Assembly (NCBI RefSeq): GCF_011386835.1 | Contig: NC_088792.1 | Coordinates: 61,260,081 to 61,324,080 of the forward strand | Source: Chrysemys picta bellii | Lineage: Eukaryota; Chordata; Testudines; Emydidae | Length of the DNA stretch: 64,000 bases | Reading direction: 5' to 3' | Shown here: positions 24,100 to 36,139 of the stretch, piece after piece | Layout: each line of letters opens with the position of its first letter | Position numbering within the stretch: position 1 is the stretch's first letter | The notes under the pieces: generated by a model | What the model saw: the letters and a program-made list of their open reading frames with translations, nothing else | Database searches by the model: none | What the model was told of the DNA's origin: nothing | Made by a program: the position numbers and the translations under genes

Positions 24100-27000
24100 G
24101 TACAAAGAAAAACTGCTTTCGGCCCCAGCTGACTGTGAAAAAATATAGACATAGTCAAACCAAAGGCAATACAAGTTACAGTGCTGAGATTACATTTGCA
24201 AAGCTTAACTGTCCAGTGAGATCCAACAGTCTGCCTTTGCGACCCTGGAGCCGGCGTGGTTTGGGGAAGCTGAAGAAGCCACAGGCAGCCGGCCTGGACT
24301 AGAATCACTGAAAAGACGTCCCAGGAGACCTCAGGGTGTAAAAGAACTGCCCTCCCAAGAGAGGAAGCAAGTTGGAGATTGCACAGCACCTTCTCTGAAC
24401 GTTATACACAGACGTGGCCAGTCTGGACATACGTGTGTGAGTATGAAAGTGTGCCTACTCTCAGCCGCAGTAAGTCTGAGAACCGGAGAGGGATTTAGCA
24501 TTCCTCTTTCCACCCCGGCTGACCGGGAAGGGTGTCAGGTGGATCTACCCCAGTCGTAGCAGGACTGGGCAATAGAGAAGTTGGAGAAAAGGAAAGAGTT
24601 GTTTACTTGATAACTAGAATTGAGCAATTAAGAGCCTAGATCATGAACCAGGCAGCAACTCAAACCTACGCCCAGGGCAAGTTGCAAGCCTTGAGACAGG
24701 ACTTCCAGGCAGAAAAGGAAGCACTGGCTAAGCAAGTACCGGTCCTTCAGGGACTTGTCAGAATTTAACCATTTGTGTTTGCATATGCTGTAAGAACAGT
24801 GTGTTTGCCACAAGAGAAAACTGAATAGTTAAATGCCAATGGGTCATGCGTTTTGCCCAAGTGGCAAGCCTCACGAGGGAGGACTCGGGTAGCCTTGTGA
24901 GTAAGAATGTTTAAGAGAAGAGACCAGGAAGGGTGGGGGCTAGTTGAGAAGCCCACCCTCCTATCTAAATTGGTAGTGAAAAAGCTGGTGCCCATGGAAG
25001 GGACGGTTCAGCGAGAAAAGCAGGATCGGGCCCAAGCGGGCAGGCAATAGATAGAGAGATTGGAGAACAGGTTGGAAACTTTGAGGGCATAGTGGAAGGA
25101 AAGGAGTAAGTAATTATAAGCATGGGGATTTCAAATCCCCAGGATAATAATTGAAATGGTAAAATGTGTGTAAGACAGAGTCTTTGTACCAAGGTGCAAG
25201 GCTCTCCTTTCTTCTGCTGAATAAAGCAACTCTTCCTTATCCCTGTCTGGCTGTTATTGGCTCTCAGCTAGGTGGACCCGATATTTTGGTGACAGTTACT
25301 GGCGACTCCGGTTAATGAATTTCTGTCTTATACATTTAGGTGTTAGGTGTGTGGACGGAACTGAGCCTCTCATTTGTAATTCCTCAGAGTGGAAGCCATC
25401 GCGTGCAATGAAGCTCTGAGGTTGAATTGGGATCCTTCTGTCCCGTCCCCTGTAGCGGTCAGTATTAGTAGAAATTCCTGTAATAGGATCCTATTAGGCC
25501 ATAATTCCCTCTGTTCTCTGTGTAATTCTCTGTTAGAGTGTCAGCAGGCAGATGGGTGGGTCTCTGGTAAAACCCTCTAAGGATAGCCCTTTGAATTATA
25601 TGTTAAGTAAATGGCTTTTACCCAGTGTTCAGGAAAGAATAAAGATTTGAATTTGTTTTTGGGTAACAAAATAGCAGATAAAAGATCTGGTAAAAAGAGA
25701 GAGAAGGACAGTGCCCCTGGCTCTGTGTGGTCGAGCTGTCACTTTACTAGGGGTGCATGGAGATTTTGTAAGCACAAAAGAAACAGTTACACCTTGTGTA
25801 GAAATTGATGTGGCTAGTGTTGTGGAAATTGAATTGTGGATAGGATGTGCATTTTCCCCAGAACATGTGCAGTGTATATTGTAGCAGAGGTAAAAGAAAT
25901 GCAAACCTACCAATATAGGTTGTGTTGTCTCTTTTCAGATCACTGGGTGTTTGAAAGCAGGAGTTAGAAGTAAAAGGCAATCAAAAGTCTGGGAAAGTTA
26001 ATTGTGTCCCTTTTTACATAAGAATTTTTAAGCTGTGGATAGCTTTGAATCTGGAAGCAAGCCAGAAAGCATCTGTATTAATGCAATTTTCTAACTAATA
26101 AGGTAGAAGCCACTGAAACCTGGGCTGCCTATGAAACAAATACAAGGAAATATGGGGTAATTCCTCTGTTTTGTCTAAAATCAACAAGAGTATGTGTGTA
26201 TATAAAGGAAATATTTTAAGCAATGACTGACTACCCAGAAGGGGTAGACCTCTGTTCTTTTGTCTTTCAGATCATCAGAGAAAACGGATGCCAGCTGAAC
26301 AGCATTCAATGTACCATGCATTTACTGGTACAATAGGAATTATTTTTGTGTTCTTTGTCCTGTCTTGTGGTGTTTGTCTTGTGGCCAGAATTGTTGGGTT
26401 TAATATTTTCATAAGACAGTCTAGTTCAAAATTAAATAGAAGGGTTAAATCAAAAAGCAGATACTTGTTTTTATTCAACTTGGAATACAAAAAGTGTTTG
26501 GATAAATCAGGAAAATGTGATATACTAAAGTCTAATACAGTTGCTTAAGTAAGAAAAAGAAACTTCATTGGCCAGATTTTTTTTAATTGAAAAAATTGTT
26601 GTTAAAATTTGCATACCAACAGTCTTTGGAAGCAAGGACATGGAATGTTAACCCACTCCCCATATTGCCCATGGGATCCTTCTGGCTACTTCAGATTTCT
26701 AGCCAGAGGGCTGGGGAGGGAGGAAAGCTATTGGACACCTGAGGTTGTACCGAGTGGACTCCTCAAAAGTGGGTGTGCTTGTCCTGGTTTGTTGCTCCAA
26801 AGCTCTGTAATAAAGTTATTTTACTGGAAGGGTGTACATGGCATACATTGAATAATAAGACTAATGTACTGTATAATGGCAATGTGTATGTGTTCATTGT
26901 TGGGAAAAGGTGTATGAGTGAAAAGTGGAAGTTTCCTTTGTAGGTTAAAAGAAGCCAAGAAGGGGAGAAGGAAAAAGAACAGAACGAGTTAACTGAGGAA

Positions 27001-27180
27001 AAATAGCTAGCAAGCTCAGTCCAAAGATAAGATGCTGGGACCATCCAAGGACACTGCCCACAGCTAAGACTTGGCTGATAGCCAAGAAAAGGGGGGCCTG
27101 AATGTGCCCAAGCAACTATGAGATCTGCAAAACACTGCCAGGCATTAATGAAATGTGTTAGGTTTCTTTTCTCACAGATA
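24100..27180. other. Retroviral interior, unassigned
   Basis: This is where the rest of gag, protease, reverse transcriptase and most of integrase should lie. I see no conserved polymerase motif in any frame. Near 25190-25320, 'tgaataaagcaactcttcct' and then 'ggctctcagctaggtggacc' and 'ttttggtgacagttactggc' have the look of a polyadenylation region, U5 and leader of another retroelement. Near 26290-26450 a short frame has a hydrophobic segment of uncertain meaning. Confidence 0.5.
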
Positions 27181-27224
27181 AAAGAAGTGCTACCCAAAGA
27201 CCCTTGCAGCCCTGCCATTCATTG

Positions 27225-27478
27225 AAACAAGGAGACTGAGTCTACGTAAAGTCCATCAACGAAAGACTGCTTTGGCTCCACACTGGAAAGGCCCTTTCCA
27301 AGTCCTCTTAACCACCACCACTGTGAAGTGCCAAGGACTACCTGCCTGGACCCATGCTTCTCACTGTAAAAAGACCCCTCCACCTTGGGAGGACTCTCCG
27401 ACTGATAAGCCTATTTCTCCTTCTAGCTCTGCTAGAAAAAAAAAGAAAAAGAAAAAAAAAGACAAGGTGAAGTGCTAG
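27225..27478 (+). pseudogene. Retroviral integrase C-terminal remnant
   Basis: About 60 residues match the SH3-like C-terminal domain of gammaretroviral integrase: '[17 protein letters not shown]', 'VLLTTTT', then '[11 protein letters not shown]'. Upstream, the expected tryptophan codon is TGA and one base appears lost just before the KVHQ segment, so the frame is closed at both levels. After the domain the frame runs into a lysine-rich low-complexity end. Confidence 0.75.
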
Positions 27479-27740
27479 TAACCTCTCCCTTGTCCACTGA
27501 CAGACCTACTGTGCCTCTGGATTTTTCTAGAAGAAGCAAAACCATTACAGGGTGATGTGCTAGTAACCTCTCCCCTGTATGATGCTAAACCACACTGTTT
27601 CAGGAAAAGAGAAGAAGGAACACTTACTTCACTGAAACCACAAAGTCCAGGGATTCCTGACTACAAGAGACATTAAGAACTGACCCTGGTGAAGAAACAA
27701 AGAATTATACACTGGCAGGAAGAAACTTGTGGGACCCATG

Positions 27741-29256
27741 CTTGGGAACGTGGTATTGATTGGATTTTGGGGTTTATTCTACAGGCTGCGCCCTGTGTTT
27801 TGGATAAGTCCTTCAGCATGTATTGCCCTCCCTAATTGGATTTTAAATGATAAGTACCAAAGGCACCTTGTTGCCATTGCCCCTGCCATCTCCTCCATTA
27901 CACTATTACCCCTGTAACACATCCAAATACAGACAATGCCATATATTTGATAAAACCAATGACTAAGGCCTTCACACTTTAGTGATTTATTTAAATATTG
28001 TTTGAAAAAATATATTTTTAAGGTTCAACTAGAGAAGGCCATTGGCCTTGTTTCTGGAGCACAACTAACCCAGGTACAGGCTGGAGTTGGTGTGTTACAT
28101 GTTATTTCCGCCCTTAGTTCAATGACCCAGAAGTTGCTGACAGAGATGGTATTGAATATCACTGAGGCTGGGAAGGCATTGCAGTGGGATCTAGCATGTT
28201 CAGAAATTCAGGATTTCCTGAATGACCAGCTAATGGCCATTCGGAATGATCTAGAGCATCAGGCTTGGCCCACTGCCCTTACAGACACATCAGGAGTACC
28301 ATCTGATCTGTGGCCATGGAGACATACTTGGAAACTTTCTGGGTGGAAGTGTGGACGTTCTCAGTGCTCCTTCCAAGCATATGGACCGGTTCAGGGGGTG
28401 TGGGCTCCCACATACCGAATCCTGCCGGGTCCATGGGGAGGATGCATGTGGGATTGGGTAATTCACCGAGACATCTGAGAAATTAGACCTCCTGGTATGA
28501 CCAATCGATTTTTAGTCAGTGCTCCTGGGATTACATCTGACATCTGGATGGGGTTAGGGAGTCAATGGACATTTTGGCCGTTACAACCCCCACAGCTTCA
28601 GTGTATCCGTAAACTGAAACCAGGAGAAGTTGTTACTCTTCATGACTACGTTTGCTGGGAGGGTAGGGGACAAGGAACTACCCTGACAGGACACTTATTT
28701 TTTTAAGCTAATGATAGCTGTGTGTATGTTAAAGCCACCACATTGCAAGACATACATTTTAATCTCATTACCACTGCAGGCAATCATATTATTTACTGGC
28801 CTGCAGATAGAATTTTGCAAGTAGTCCTTAGGTTCCAGATACCCTTTAATTGGACTAGTTTAGTACCTGATCGATTTCAAAATTTGCTTTCACTGTTACC
28901 AGAGGTTCAGAAAATCTCTGAAGTACAAGGGCAAATTCACATGCTTCAAAATATGTATCAAGTTAAAAAGTATGCCTTTCAGACAGCTTATAGAGTATCC
29001 ACCTTATGTACTAAGTATGATGTATTGTGTTATATGACTAAGATTGTACAACAACCCCATCATATTATTGCTATGGGAATGTTATTGCTTGTGTTGTGCA
29101 GGAGTATGTTATTGTTGTTGTAAAGGACGTAATAATAGTAATACCTTTCATGTTCATGCTAATCATGCATTGTCATTACATCCAATCAAAACCCCTAAGG
29201 TTGAAGCATCTGATGTAGAATCTGAATTCCGAGATTTAATGCAAATAGAGATTTGA
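27741..29256 (+). pseudogene. env-like remnant
   Basis: Four or more broken frames follow the integrase, up to the purine tract. A segment near 28020-28260 is rich in heptad-like leucine/valine positions. A long ectodomain-like part follows (28497-28970), then a hydrophobic anchor (29060-29115) and a cysteine-rich start of tail (GVCYCCCKG) in another frame, showing a frameshift inside the anchor. Stops separate 27729-27917, 28002-28478, 28497-28706 and 28722-29123. I see no CX6CC motif in the transmembrane-subunit region, which is unexpected beside a gammaretroviral-type LTR. Confidence 0.6.
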
Positions 29257-29292
29257 AAATGTTTGTTGTACTAGTAGTACAAAAGGGGGGGT

Positions 29293-29703
29293 TGTGGAAG
29301 CAGAGAAAGAACTGACAGGAAGGGGATGCAATGCATGACAGTTCGTTAGCAAGAGTTAGGCTAACTGTAACCCTAATAACGCGAGATTTGTAGAAGCGAG
29401 GAATGTGTGAGGCAAGTGGGAAAGAACTGTGTGAGAAGTTGCTGCGACCTTGTGTAGATAATATGGAATGTAGACTAAGAGTCTACATTAGTGAGCAAAA
29501 CAAGATATCAAAATGACCTATGTATAAACAAAATGCAACTGTTGCTCATTATTGTCTGTAACAAAAGGTATAAATGCTTGCTGTAATTGTTTACCTGTTG
29601 AGAGACCTGCTTAGCTCTCTCCCTCTGCGCAATTGTGAGAGTTAATAAAGCATCTGACTTGCTATACCTAAACAAATAGTGAGAACTCTGTTTTTCTCCG
29701 ACA
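29293..29703 (+). promoter_or_regulatory. 3' LTR of the endogenous retrovirus
   Basis: 411 bp, same length as the 5' LTR, with two substitutions and no indel. It is preceded by the polypurine tract AAAAGGGGGGGT and followed by the CAAG target duplication. Confidence 0.93.
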
Positions 29704-31129
29704 CAAGCCTTCAAGCTTTGACAGGACTCTTCTTCAGGAGGAAGAAGATCTCTGTATAACCTCAAAAGCTTGTCCCTTTAACCACCAAAAAATGGTGCAA
29801 TAAAAGTGATTATCTCACTCATCTTATCTCTCTCAAAGACCTTGTCTACACTAGGAAAATAGCTACCCTTGTGACAGAAAAATGCCTGTTCTTGATCTAC
29901 ATTAGAACTTACGCCATGGATAATAGATGCAATGGTGCTGAAAAACAGCTACAAAATACCTTAGTGTATCTACACTCAATACTTTAGTAAATGTGTTACA
30001 ATAACAGTGCTGCTGCACCAGTGCTAAGCTGCTACTGTAGCCTGGGATTGGGAACTTTTTTACCACCTGTTCAGAGAAGGTTTTCATGGCACTGTGATAA
30101 AAATGCCCAAACGCATCTACACTAGCGCTTTCAACACTGATGCAACCACTAATGCCGCTGCATTGTTAGTGCCAGTTACTATCATACAAATACTAATTTT
30201 TCTGATCCTAAAGGAGAAAGGGGTTCAAATGACACATACAGAGATCTGTCAGTGTCTTGCTTCATTCTCCTATACCTAGAGAAAAAAGGGACACAATGAC
30301 AGAGCAGAAACTTTTCAAAAGGAAGAGTCTCTGTTTGAAGACAGGCTTTGCTTACACTAGAGAAATTTGTCAGGCTGCTCGCCCTGTAGCCTCACACACC
30401 TGTAACATACTTCATGTCCACCCATATAAGTCCTCCCACGGAGCACAGGCACTACAGTTACCATTTCAATTAGCCTTATTTCAAGCTAAGTTAACTGTTG
30501 CATGATTACCACTGTGCCAGCCCCTGCCACTTAAATGCCAGTGTATGTGGAACTCATTGCCATAGTAACCCTAATGGTAGAAATAGTCCTTTCACTACTA
30601 ACACACACACTGTACAAGTTAGTGGTTAAGGGGCTCGTATCGAGAACTTTCTGCAGCCCAGTGTCTCCCACAATTCTGGGCATCCAGGCTGCTCTCCTCT
30701 CTCTGCAGCTTTGTGGCGGCTGATCAGCTCCACACACTCTGGCCATACCTCCTCTGCTCCTGCTTGCTGCCAGAGTCTCTGCCTCCACTGCACCAGACTG
30801 GGGCAGTTTCTGTTGCTCCTGCTTGTACTTTGCAATTTGAGCTGTTTCTGCCCAGCTTTTGGGCAGTGGAGAGCAGCATTCTCCCTCTCCAAGATTCCTC
30901 TCCTTCCTGGGTCAGTTAACTGCTAGGGGGATTAACCATCTCTGAGCTCTGCTGCACTGCCGGCTCCTCTGCCCCTTGCAGGCATGGCAGAGTAGCCAAG
31001 AAAGCACAGGATTTAATCCAAGAAGTGCTCTATAGGTGAGGCTGCCTGCTTCCAGCCTTTCCCGCCCTCCCTGACTCTGTTAGGTCCTGAGGCTAGGAGT
31101 CAGACAGGCAAGTCGGTTCCCTTTCCCAC
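29704..31129. other. Intergenic sequence with repeat remains
   Basis: The right half of the split fold-back repeat (29704-29830) is followed by a MITE-like stretch starting 'gaccttgtctacactagg' (29838) with related 'catctacactagcgc' near 30115. The rest up to 31129 holds no recognisable gene. Confidence 0.55.
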
Positions 31130-31243
31130 TGTGGTGGGGTGCCTGCCCCACACTGGGCTCTAAGGGGTTAATAGAGCCCAAGGAAGGCTGTGCAGGAGGC
31201 AACCAATCACAGAAGGGCTGAAGGAAGCAGCCAAGCAGGCCCA

Positions 31244-31250
31244 TATAAAA
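31244..31250 (+). promoter_or_regulatory. TATA box in the 5' LTR
   Basis: TATAAAA in 'gcccatataaaaagggagc', with CCAATCA about 45 bp upstream. The same arrangement recurs in the 3' LTR at 37376-37383. Confidence 0.7.
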
Positions 31251-31726
31251 AGGGAGCTGCAGGGCAGAGGAGGGCAGTTCTCTGCTACGAGCCCAGGGTG
31301 GAAAGACTTTGGCCTGGTCTACACTACAATTTTAGGTTGAATTTAGCAGCGTTACCTCGATTTAACCCTGCACCCATCCACACAACGAAGCCCTTTTTTT
31401 TTGACTTAAAGGGCTCTTAAAATCGATTTCTTTACTCTACCCCCAAGGAGGGCATTAGCACTGAAATCAGCCTTGCCGGGTCAAATTTGGGATAATGTGG
31501 ATGCAATTTGACGGTAGTGACCTCCGGGAGCTATCCCAGAGTGCTCCATTGTGACCGCTCTGGACAGCGCTCTCAACTCAGATGCACTGGCCAGGTAGAC
31601 AGGAAATGTCCCGTGAACTTTTGATTTTCTTTTCCTGTTTGGCCAGCGTTGTGAGCTGATCAGCACAGGTGACCATGCAGAGCTCATCAGCAAAGGTGAC
31701 TATGGAGTCCCAGAATCTCCAAGGGC

Positions 31727-33390
31727 ATGAAGGACAGAGGCTATAACAGGGACTCGCAGCAGTGCTGCGTGAAAATTAAGGAGCTCAGGCAAGCCTACCA
31801 AAAAACCAGAGAGGCAAACGGGCGCTCCGGGTCACAGCCCCAAACATGCCGCTTCTATGATGAGCTGCAAGCCATTTTAGGGGGTGCAGCCACCACTACC
31901 CCAACCTTGTGCTTTGACTCCATCAGTGGAGTAGAACGCAACATGGAAGCGGGTTTTGGGGACAAGGAAGATGATGAGGATGAGGTTGAAGATAGCTTAC
32001 AGCAAGGAACCAGAGAAACCAGTTTTCCCAACAGCCAGGATCTGTTTCTCACCATGGATCTGGAGCCAGTACCCCCTGAACCCACCCAAGGCGGGCTCCC
32101 GGACCCTGAAGGCAGAGAAGGGACCTCTGGTGAGTGTACCTTTGTAAATATTAGACATGGTTTAAAAGCAAGCATGTTTAATGATTAATTTGCCCTGGCA
32201 TTCGCGGCCAGGACAGCTACTGGAAAAGTCTGTTAACGTGTCTGGGGATGGAGTGGAAATCCTCCAGAGACATCTCCATAAAGCTCTACTGGATGTACTC
32301 TCAAAGCCTTTGCAAAAGGTTTCTTGGGAGGGCAGCCTTATTCTGTCCTCCATGGTAGGACACTTTACCACGCCAGGCCAGTAGCGCGTAGAACAAAGCA
32401 TTGCAGAACAAAGCATTGCAGCGTATGGTCCCGCTGTTTCCTGGAATTCAAACAACATGCCTTCTTTATGTGTTATCCTGAAGAAAGTGTTATCATTCAT
32501 GGTCACCTGATTGAAAAAGGGTGGTTTTATTAAGTGGACACTCAGAGGTTCCCGTTCCTGCTGGGCTGTTTGCCTGTGGCTGAACAGAAATGTTCCCCGC
32601 TGTTAGCCACGCGGTGGGGGGAGGGGTAAAGCCATTCCCACATGTTATGAAGGTTAAAGAAGCCAAAACACTGTGGCTTTCCATGGCTGCCTGCAAGCCG
32701 AATTCTGTTGCCCAGTCCTGCGTGAGTGATCTCTCAAACCAAACCGGCATACCCTCAATAAGAGGCAAAATGCGACCTTGTTACGAAAGCACATGTGCTA
32801 TGTAATGTTAACAGCAAAGTTTACCGTGAAAGAGTGTACCCATTGTTCTATAAAATGTCTTTTTAACTACCACTCTCCCTTTTTTTTCCTCCACCAGCTG
32901 CATATGTTTCCCCTCGCAGAGGCTAGCGAAGATTAGAAGGCGAAAAAAACATCCTCAGGATGAAACGTTCGCTGAGCTCATGCTGTCCTCCCACACTGAC
33001 AGAGCACAGCAGAATGCGTGGAGGCAGACAATGTCAGAGTGCAGAAAAGCACAATAGGATCGCGAGGAGAGGTGGCGGGCTGAAGAGAGTAAGTGGCGGG
33101 CTGAAGATGATCGGTGGCGTCAGCTTGCTGACAGAAGGCAGGAGTCAATGCTCAGGCTGCTGGAGCATCAAACTCATATGCTGCAGCATATGGTTGAGCT
33201 GCAGGAAAGGCAGCAGAAGCACAGACCGCCACTACAGCCCCTGTGTAACCAACCATCCTCCTCGTCCAGTTCCATAGCCTCCTCACCCAGATGCCCAAGA
33301 ATGTGGTGGGGGGGGGCCTCCGGCCACCCAGCCACTCCACCCCAGAGGATTGCCCAAGCAACAGAAGGCTGGCATTCAATAAGTTTTAAA
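31727..33390 (+). pseudogene. Myb/SANT-like gene of Harbinger B, decayed
   Basis: 31727-32188 encodes 'CCVKIKELRQAYQKTREANG' and an acidic tail ending with a Ser-Gln-Asp-Leu-Phe motif (NSQDLF), as in the intact copy (DSQDLF). The first two helices of the DNA-binding domain are missing: 'ccaagggcatgaaggac' joins sequence that is about 130 bp apart in the intact copy. The second exon (from about 32920, 'ggctagcgaagattagaagg') has stops, including TAG near 33056. Confidence 0.8.
32217..32500 (-). pseudogene. ORF3 relic of Harbinger B
   Basis: On the - strand, two frames give 'AGPYAAMLCSAML' and, after a frameshift, 'GKVSYHGGQNKAALPRNLLQ' and 'FMEMSLEDFHSIPRHVNR'. These align with 'PGPYAALLCRAMI', 'GNVSYFGGPNKAALPKNLMQ' and 'FIEMSQEDYCSIPAHIDR' of the intact ORF3 at 52385-52675. 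Frameshifts and stops show it is dead, but the protein-level match supports ORF3 as a real gene of this family. Confidence 0.7.
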
Positions 33391-33629
33391 GTTTTTAAGT
33401 TTTAAAGTTTTAAAGTGCAGTGTGACCTTGTCCTTCCCTCCTCCACCACCCCTCCCGGGCTACCTTGGCAGTTATCCCCCTATTTGTGTGATGAATTAAT
33501 AAAGAATGCATGAATGTGAAACAACAATGACTTTATTGCCTCTGCAAGCGGTGATCGAAGGGAGAGGGGAGGGTGGTTAGCTTACAGGGAAGTAGAGTGA
33601 ACCAAGGGGGGGGTGTTCATCAAGGAGAA

Positions 33630-34625
33630 ACAAACAGAACTGTCACACTGTAGCCTGGCCAGTCATGAAACTGGTTTTCAAAGCTTCTTTGATGTGCAGC
33701 GTGCCCTCCTGTACTCTTCTAACCGCCCTGGTGTCTGTCTGCACGTAATCAGCGGCCAAACGATTTGGTTATTTTCTGGTCTGGGAAGAAAGTCCCTTCC
33801 TGCAGCTTTTGAAACAGACCAGAGTTCCTGAAGATGTGAGCATCATGTTCCTTTCCCGGCCATCCCACGTTGATGATGGTGAAACATCCCTTGTGATCCA
33901 CCAGTGCTTGCACCATTGAAAAGTACTCCTTGCGGTTTATGTACTCGCTGGGTTGGTGCTCCGGTGCCAAGATAGGGATATGGGTTCCTTCTATCGTCCC
34001 ACCACATTTAGGGAATCCTATTGCATCAAAGCCATCCACTATGGCCTGTACTTTTCCCAGAGTCACTACCCTTGATATCAGCAGTTCTTTGATTGTGTTG
34101 GCTACTTGGATCACAGCAGCCCCCACAGTAGATTTGACCACTCCAAATTGATGCCCGACTGACTGGTAGCTGTCTGGCGGTTGCAAGGTTCCACAGGGCT
34201 ATCGCCACTCCCTTCTCAACTGTGAGGGCTGCTCTCATCTTGGTATCCTGGCGCTTCATGGCAGGCGAAAGCAAGTCACAAAGTTCCATGAAAGTGCCCT
34301 TAGGCATGCGAAAGTTTCAAAGCCACTGGGAATCGTCGCAGACCTGCAAAACTATGCGGTACCACCAGTCTGTTCTTGTTTCCCGGGCCCAGAATCGGCG
34401 TTCCATGCTATGAACCTGCCCAATTAACACCATGATGTGCACATTGCCGGGATCCGTACTTTGTGAGAAGTCTATGTCCATGTCCTCATCACTCTCATCA
34501 CCGTGCTGCCATCGCCTCCTCGCCTGATTTTGCTTTTGCAGGTTCTGGTTCTGCATATCCTGCTGGATAATGTGTGTGGTGTTTACAGTGCTCATAACTG
34601 CCACGGTGATCTGAGCGGGCTCCAT
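33630..34625 (-). pseudogene. HARBI1-like transposase of Harbinger B, broken
   Basis: Three frames on the - strand (34317-34625, 34026-34307, 33749-34186) align in order with the intact transposase at 54397-55680. At least two frameshifts separate them. The first catalytic aspartate has become glutamate (GTIEGTHIP against GAIDGTHIP). After 'FFPDQKIT' about 300 bp are deleted, which removes the second aspartate (GDPAYP) and the glutamate (VVECAFG). It cannot be catalytic. Confidence 0.88.
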
Positions 34626-36139
34626 GTTCCCAGTGATATGGTGTCTGAGCTGAAAAAAGGCGCAAAACGATTGTCTGCCATTGCTCTGATGGAGGGAGGG
34701 GCGACTGACGGCGTGGCTTACAGGGAATTAAAATCAACAAAGGGGGTGGCTTTGCATCAAGGAGAAACACAAACAACTGTCACACAGAATGGCCCCCTCA
34801 AGGATTGAACTCAAAACCCTAAGTTTAGCAGGCCGTTGATTTCACAGAGGGAGGGAGGGGGGGAGCAAATGAATACAAAAAGATCTGGTCTATTTCTTGT
34901 TTTGATCCACTCCATCTATCTTATACATCTCAGGCTGGCAGCAGACAGTGCAGTACGACTGCTAGCCATCGTCATCTCCTGGCTGCTCACCAGAAGACGG
35001 TGCAGTACGACTGCCGGCAGGACTGAGTCTCCATGAGACGAAACTTGAAAAGGGAATGACCTGGCTGAGTCACTCCCATGTCTGCCCAGGCGCCCCTGAC
35101 CCACCTCACCAAGTTTGGCTAAAAGAGCACCCAGGAGTATGACGACGATGCATACCAATTGTAATGCACCATCTGCTGCCAAAAGGCAATTAGCTGCTGC
35201 TGTGTAGCAATGCAGTACCATGTCTGCCAGCACCCAGGAGATGTACGGTGATGATGAGCTGAGCGGGCTCCATGCTTGCCGTGGTATGGCATCTGCACAG
35301 GTAACCCAGGAAAAAAGGAGTGAAACGATTGTCTGCCGTTGCTTTCAGGGAGGGAGGGAGGGAGGTAAGGAGGGGGAGCCTGACGACATGTACCCAGAAC
35401 CACCCGTGACACTGTTTTTGCCCCATCAGGCATTGGGATCTCAACCCAGAATTCCAATAGCCTCGGTACTGTGGATGCAGTCCGCTGACTTAATGCACTT
35501 AGAGCATTTTGGTGGAGACACACACAACTGACTGTATAAAAACGATTTCTAAAAAAAGACTTCGATAAATTTGACCTAATTTCATAGTGTAGACATACCC
35601 TTTGTCTCTGGAGGGTTGAGAGAACTGCCAGCACCCTGGACAGAGCAGTGCTCCAAGCAGGGACCAGGGGAGCGAGAGACAGCTCCTGGCTGGCTACTGG
35701 GGTTTACAGGCTGAGGCCCTGAGGCAAGGGTAAAGAGGATGCTGGGGCCATGAACAGGTGGCCAGACAATTTGCAGTTGCCACTAAGGGAAGTGGCTGAA
35801 CAGAGGACTGCAGGTCCCCCAGAAGGGGGAAACCCAGTGTGTGGCATGGCCGGAGGGCTGTGCCATTGAAGAGGATGCTGTGGTCCTTGGAGAGATGTGG
35901 GTCCTAGAGCAGGAGTGATGGCAGTGAGGCACCACCTGAAGAGGGCACACTACCATGCAGAGCTAATTTCAAATACATCCAGCAGAAGACACCAGAGTGG
36001 TGAGTGGACCCAATTACACGTGGTGGAGAATGTGGGCACGAGGTCACCCCTGAGATAAGGGGAGGAGAGAGGACTGTGGGGACGATTGGCCAGGTACACG
36101 TGTGTTTGAGAGAGTAAAGGCGAGATATTGAAGGTGGAG

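Larger units (their letters stand above)
22495..29703 (+). mobile_element. Endogenous retrovirus, class I (gammaretrovirus-like) LTRs, defective
   Basis: Two 411-bp LTRs begin TGTGG and end CGACA, flanked by a 4-bp duplication CAAG. A primer-binding site follows the 5' LTR and a purine tract (AAAAGGGGGG) precedes the 3' LTR. The 6.4-kb interior holds an 830-bp leader, a gag start that stops after 35 codons, an integrase C-terminal remnant and broken env-like sequence. I see no reverse transcriptase. A segment near 25190-25320 with AATAAA resembles the R-U5 end of a different LTR, so the interior may be a recombinant. By sequence alone it cannot encode a functional virus. Confidence 0.9.
31311..35600. 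mobile_element. PIF/Harbinger element B, decayed, inside the LTR retrotransposon
   Basis: It begins GGCCTGGTCTACACTACAAT and ends with the reverse complement of GGGTATGTCTACACTATGAA, flanked by TTT on both sides. The empty site is visible in the other LTR: 'gaaagactgtgtctctgg' at 37433 against 'gaaagacttt'-element-'tttgtctctgg' here. It holds a truncated Myb-like frame on the + strand (31727-32188 and about 32920-33390), a relic of ORF3 (about 32217-32500, - strand) and a broken transposase (33630-34625, - strand). It has the same gene order as the intact element at 51205-56058. Confidence 0.88.

Noticed and set aside
26288..26548. 86-residue frame with a hydrophobic segment, as a possible host membrane protein
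   Set aside because: It lies inside the retroviral interior, has no recognised family and is low in supporting context. Left as unassigned retroviral sequence.
22495..29703. Provirus with coding capacity
   Set aside because: Every coding region examined contains stops or frameshifts, and no reverse transcriptase motif is seen.
30531..30926. Several overlapping short frames on both strands
   Set aside because: None has a start context, splice structure or domain that supports coding.
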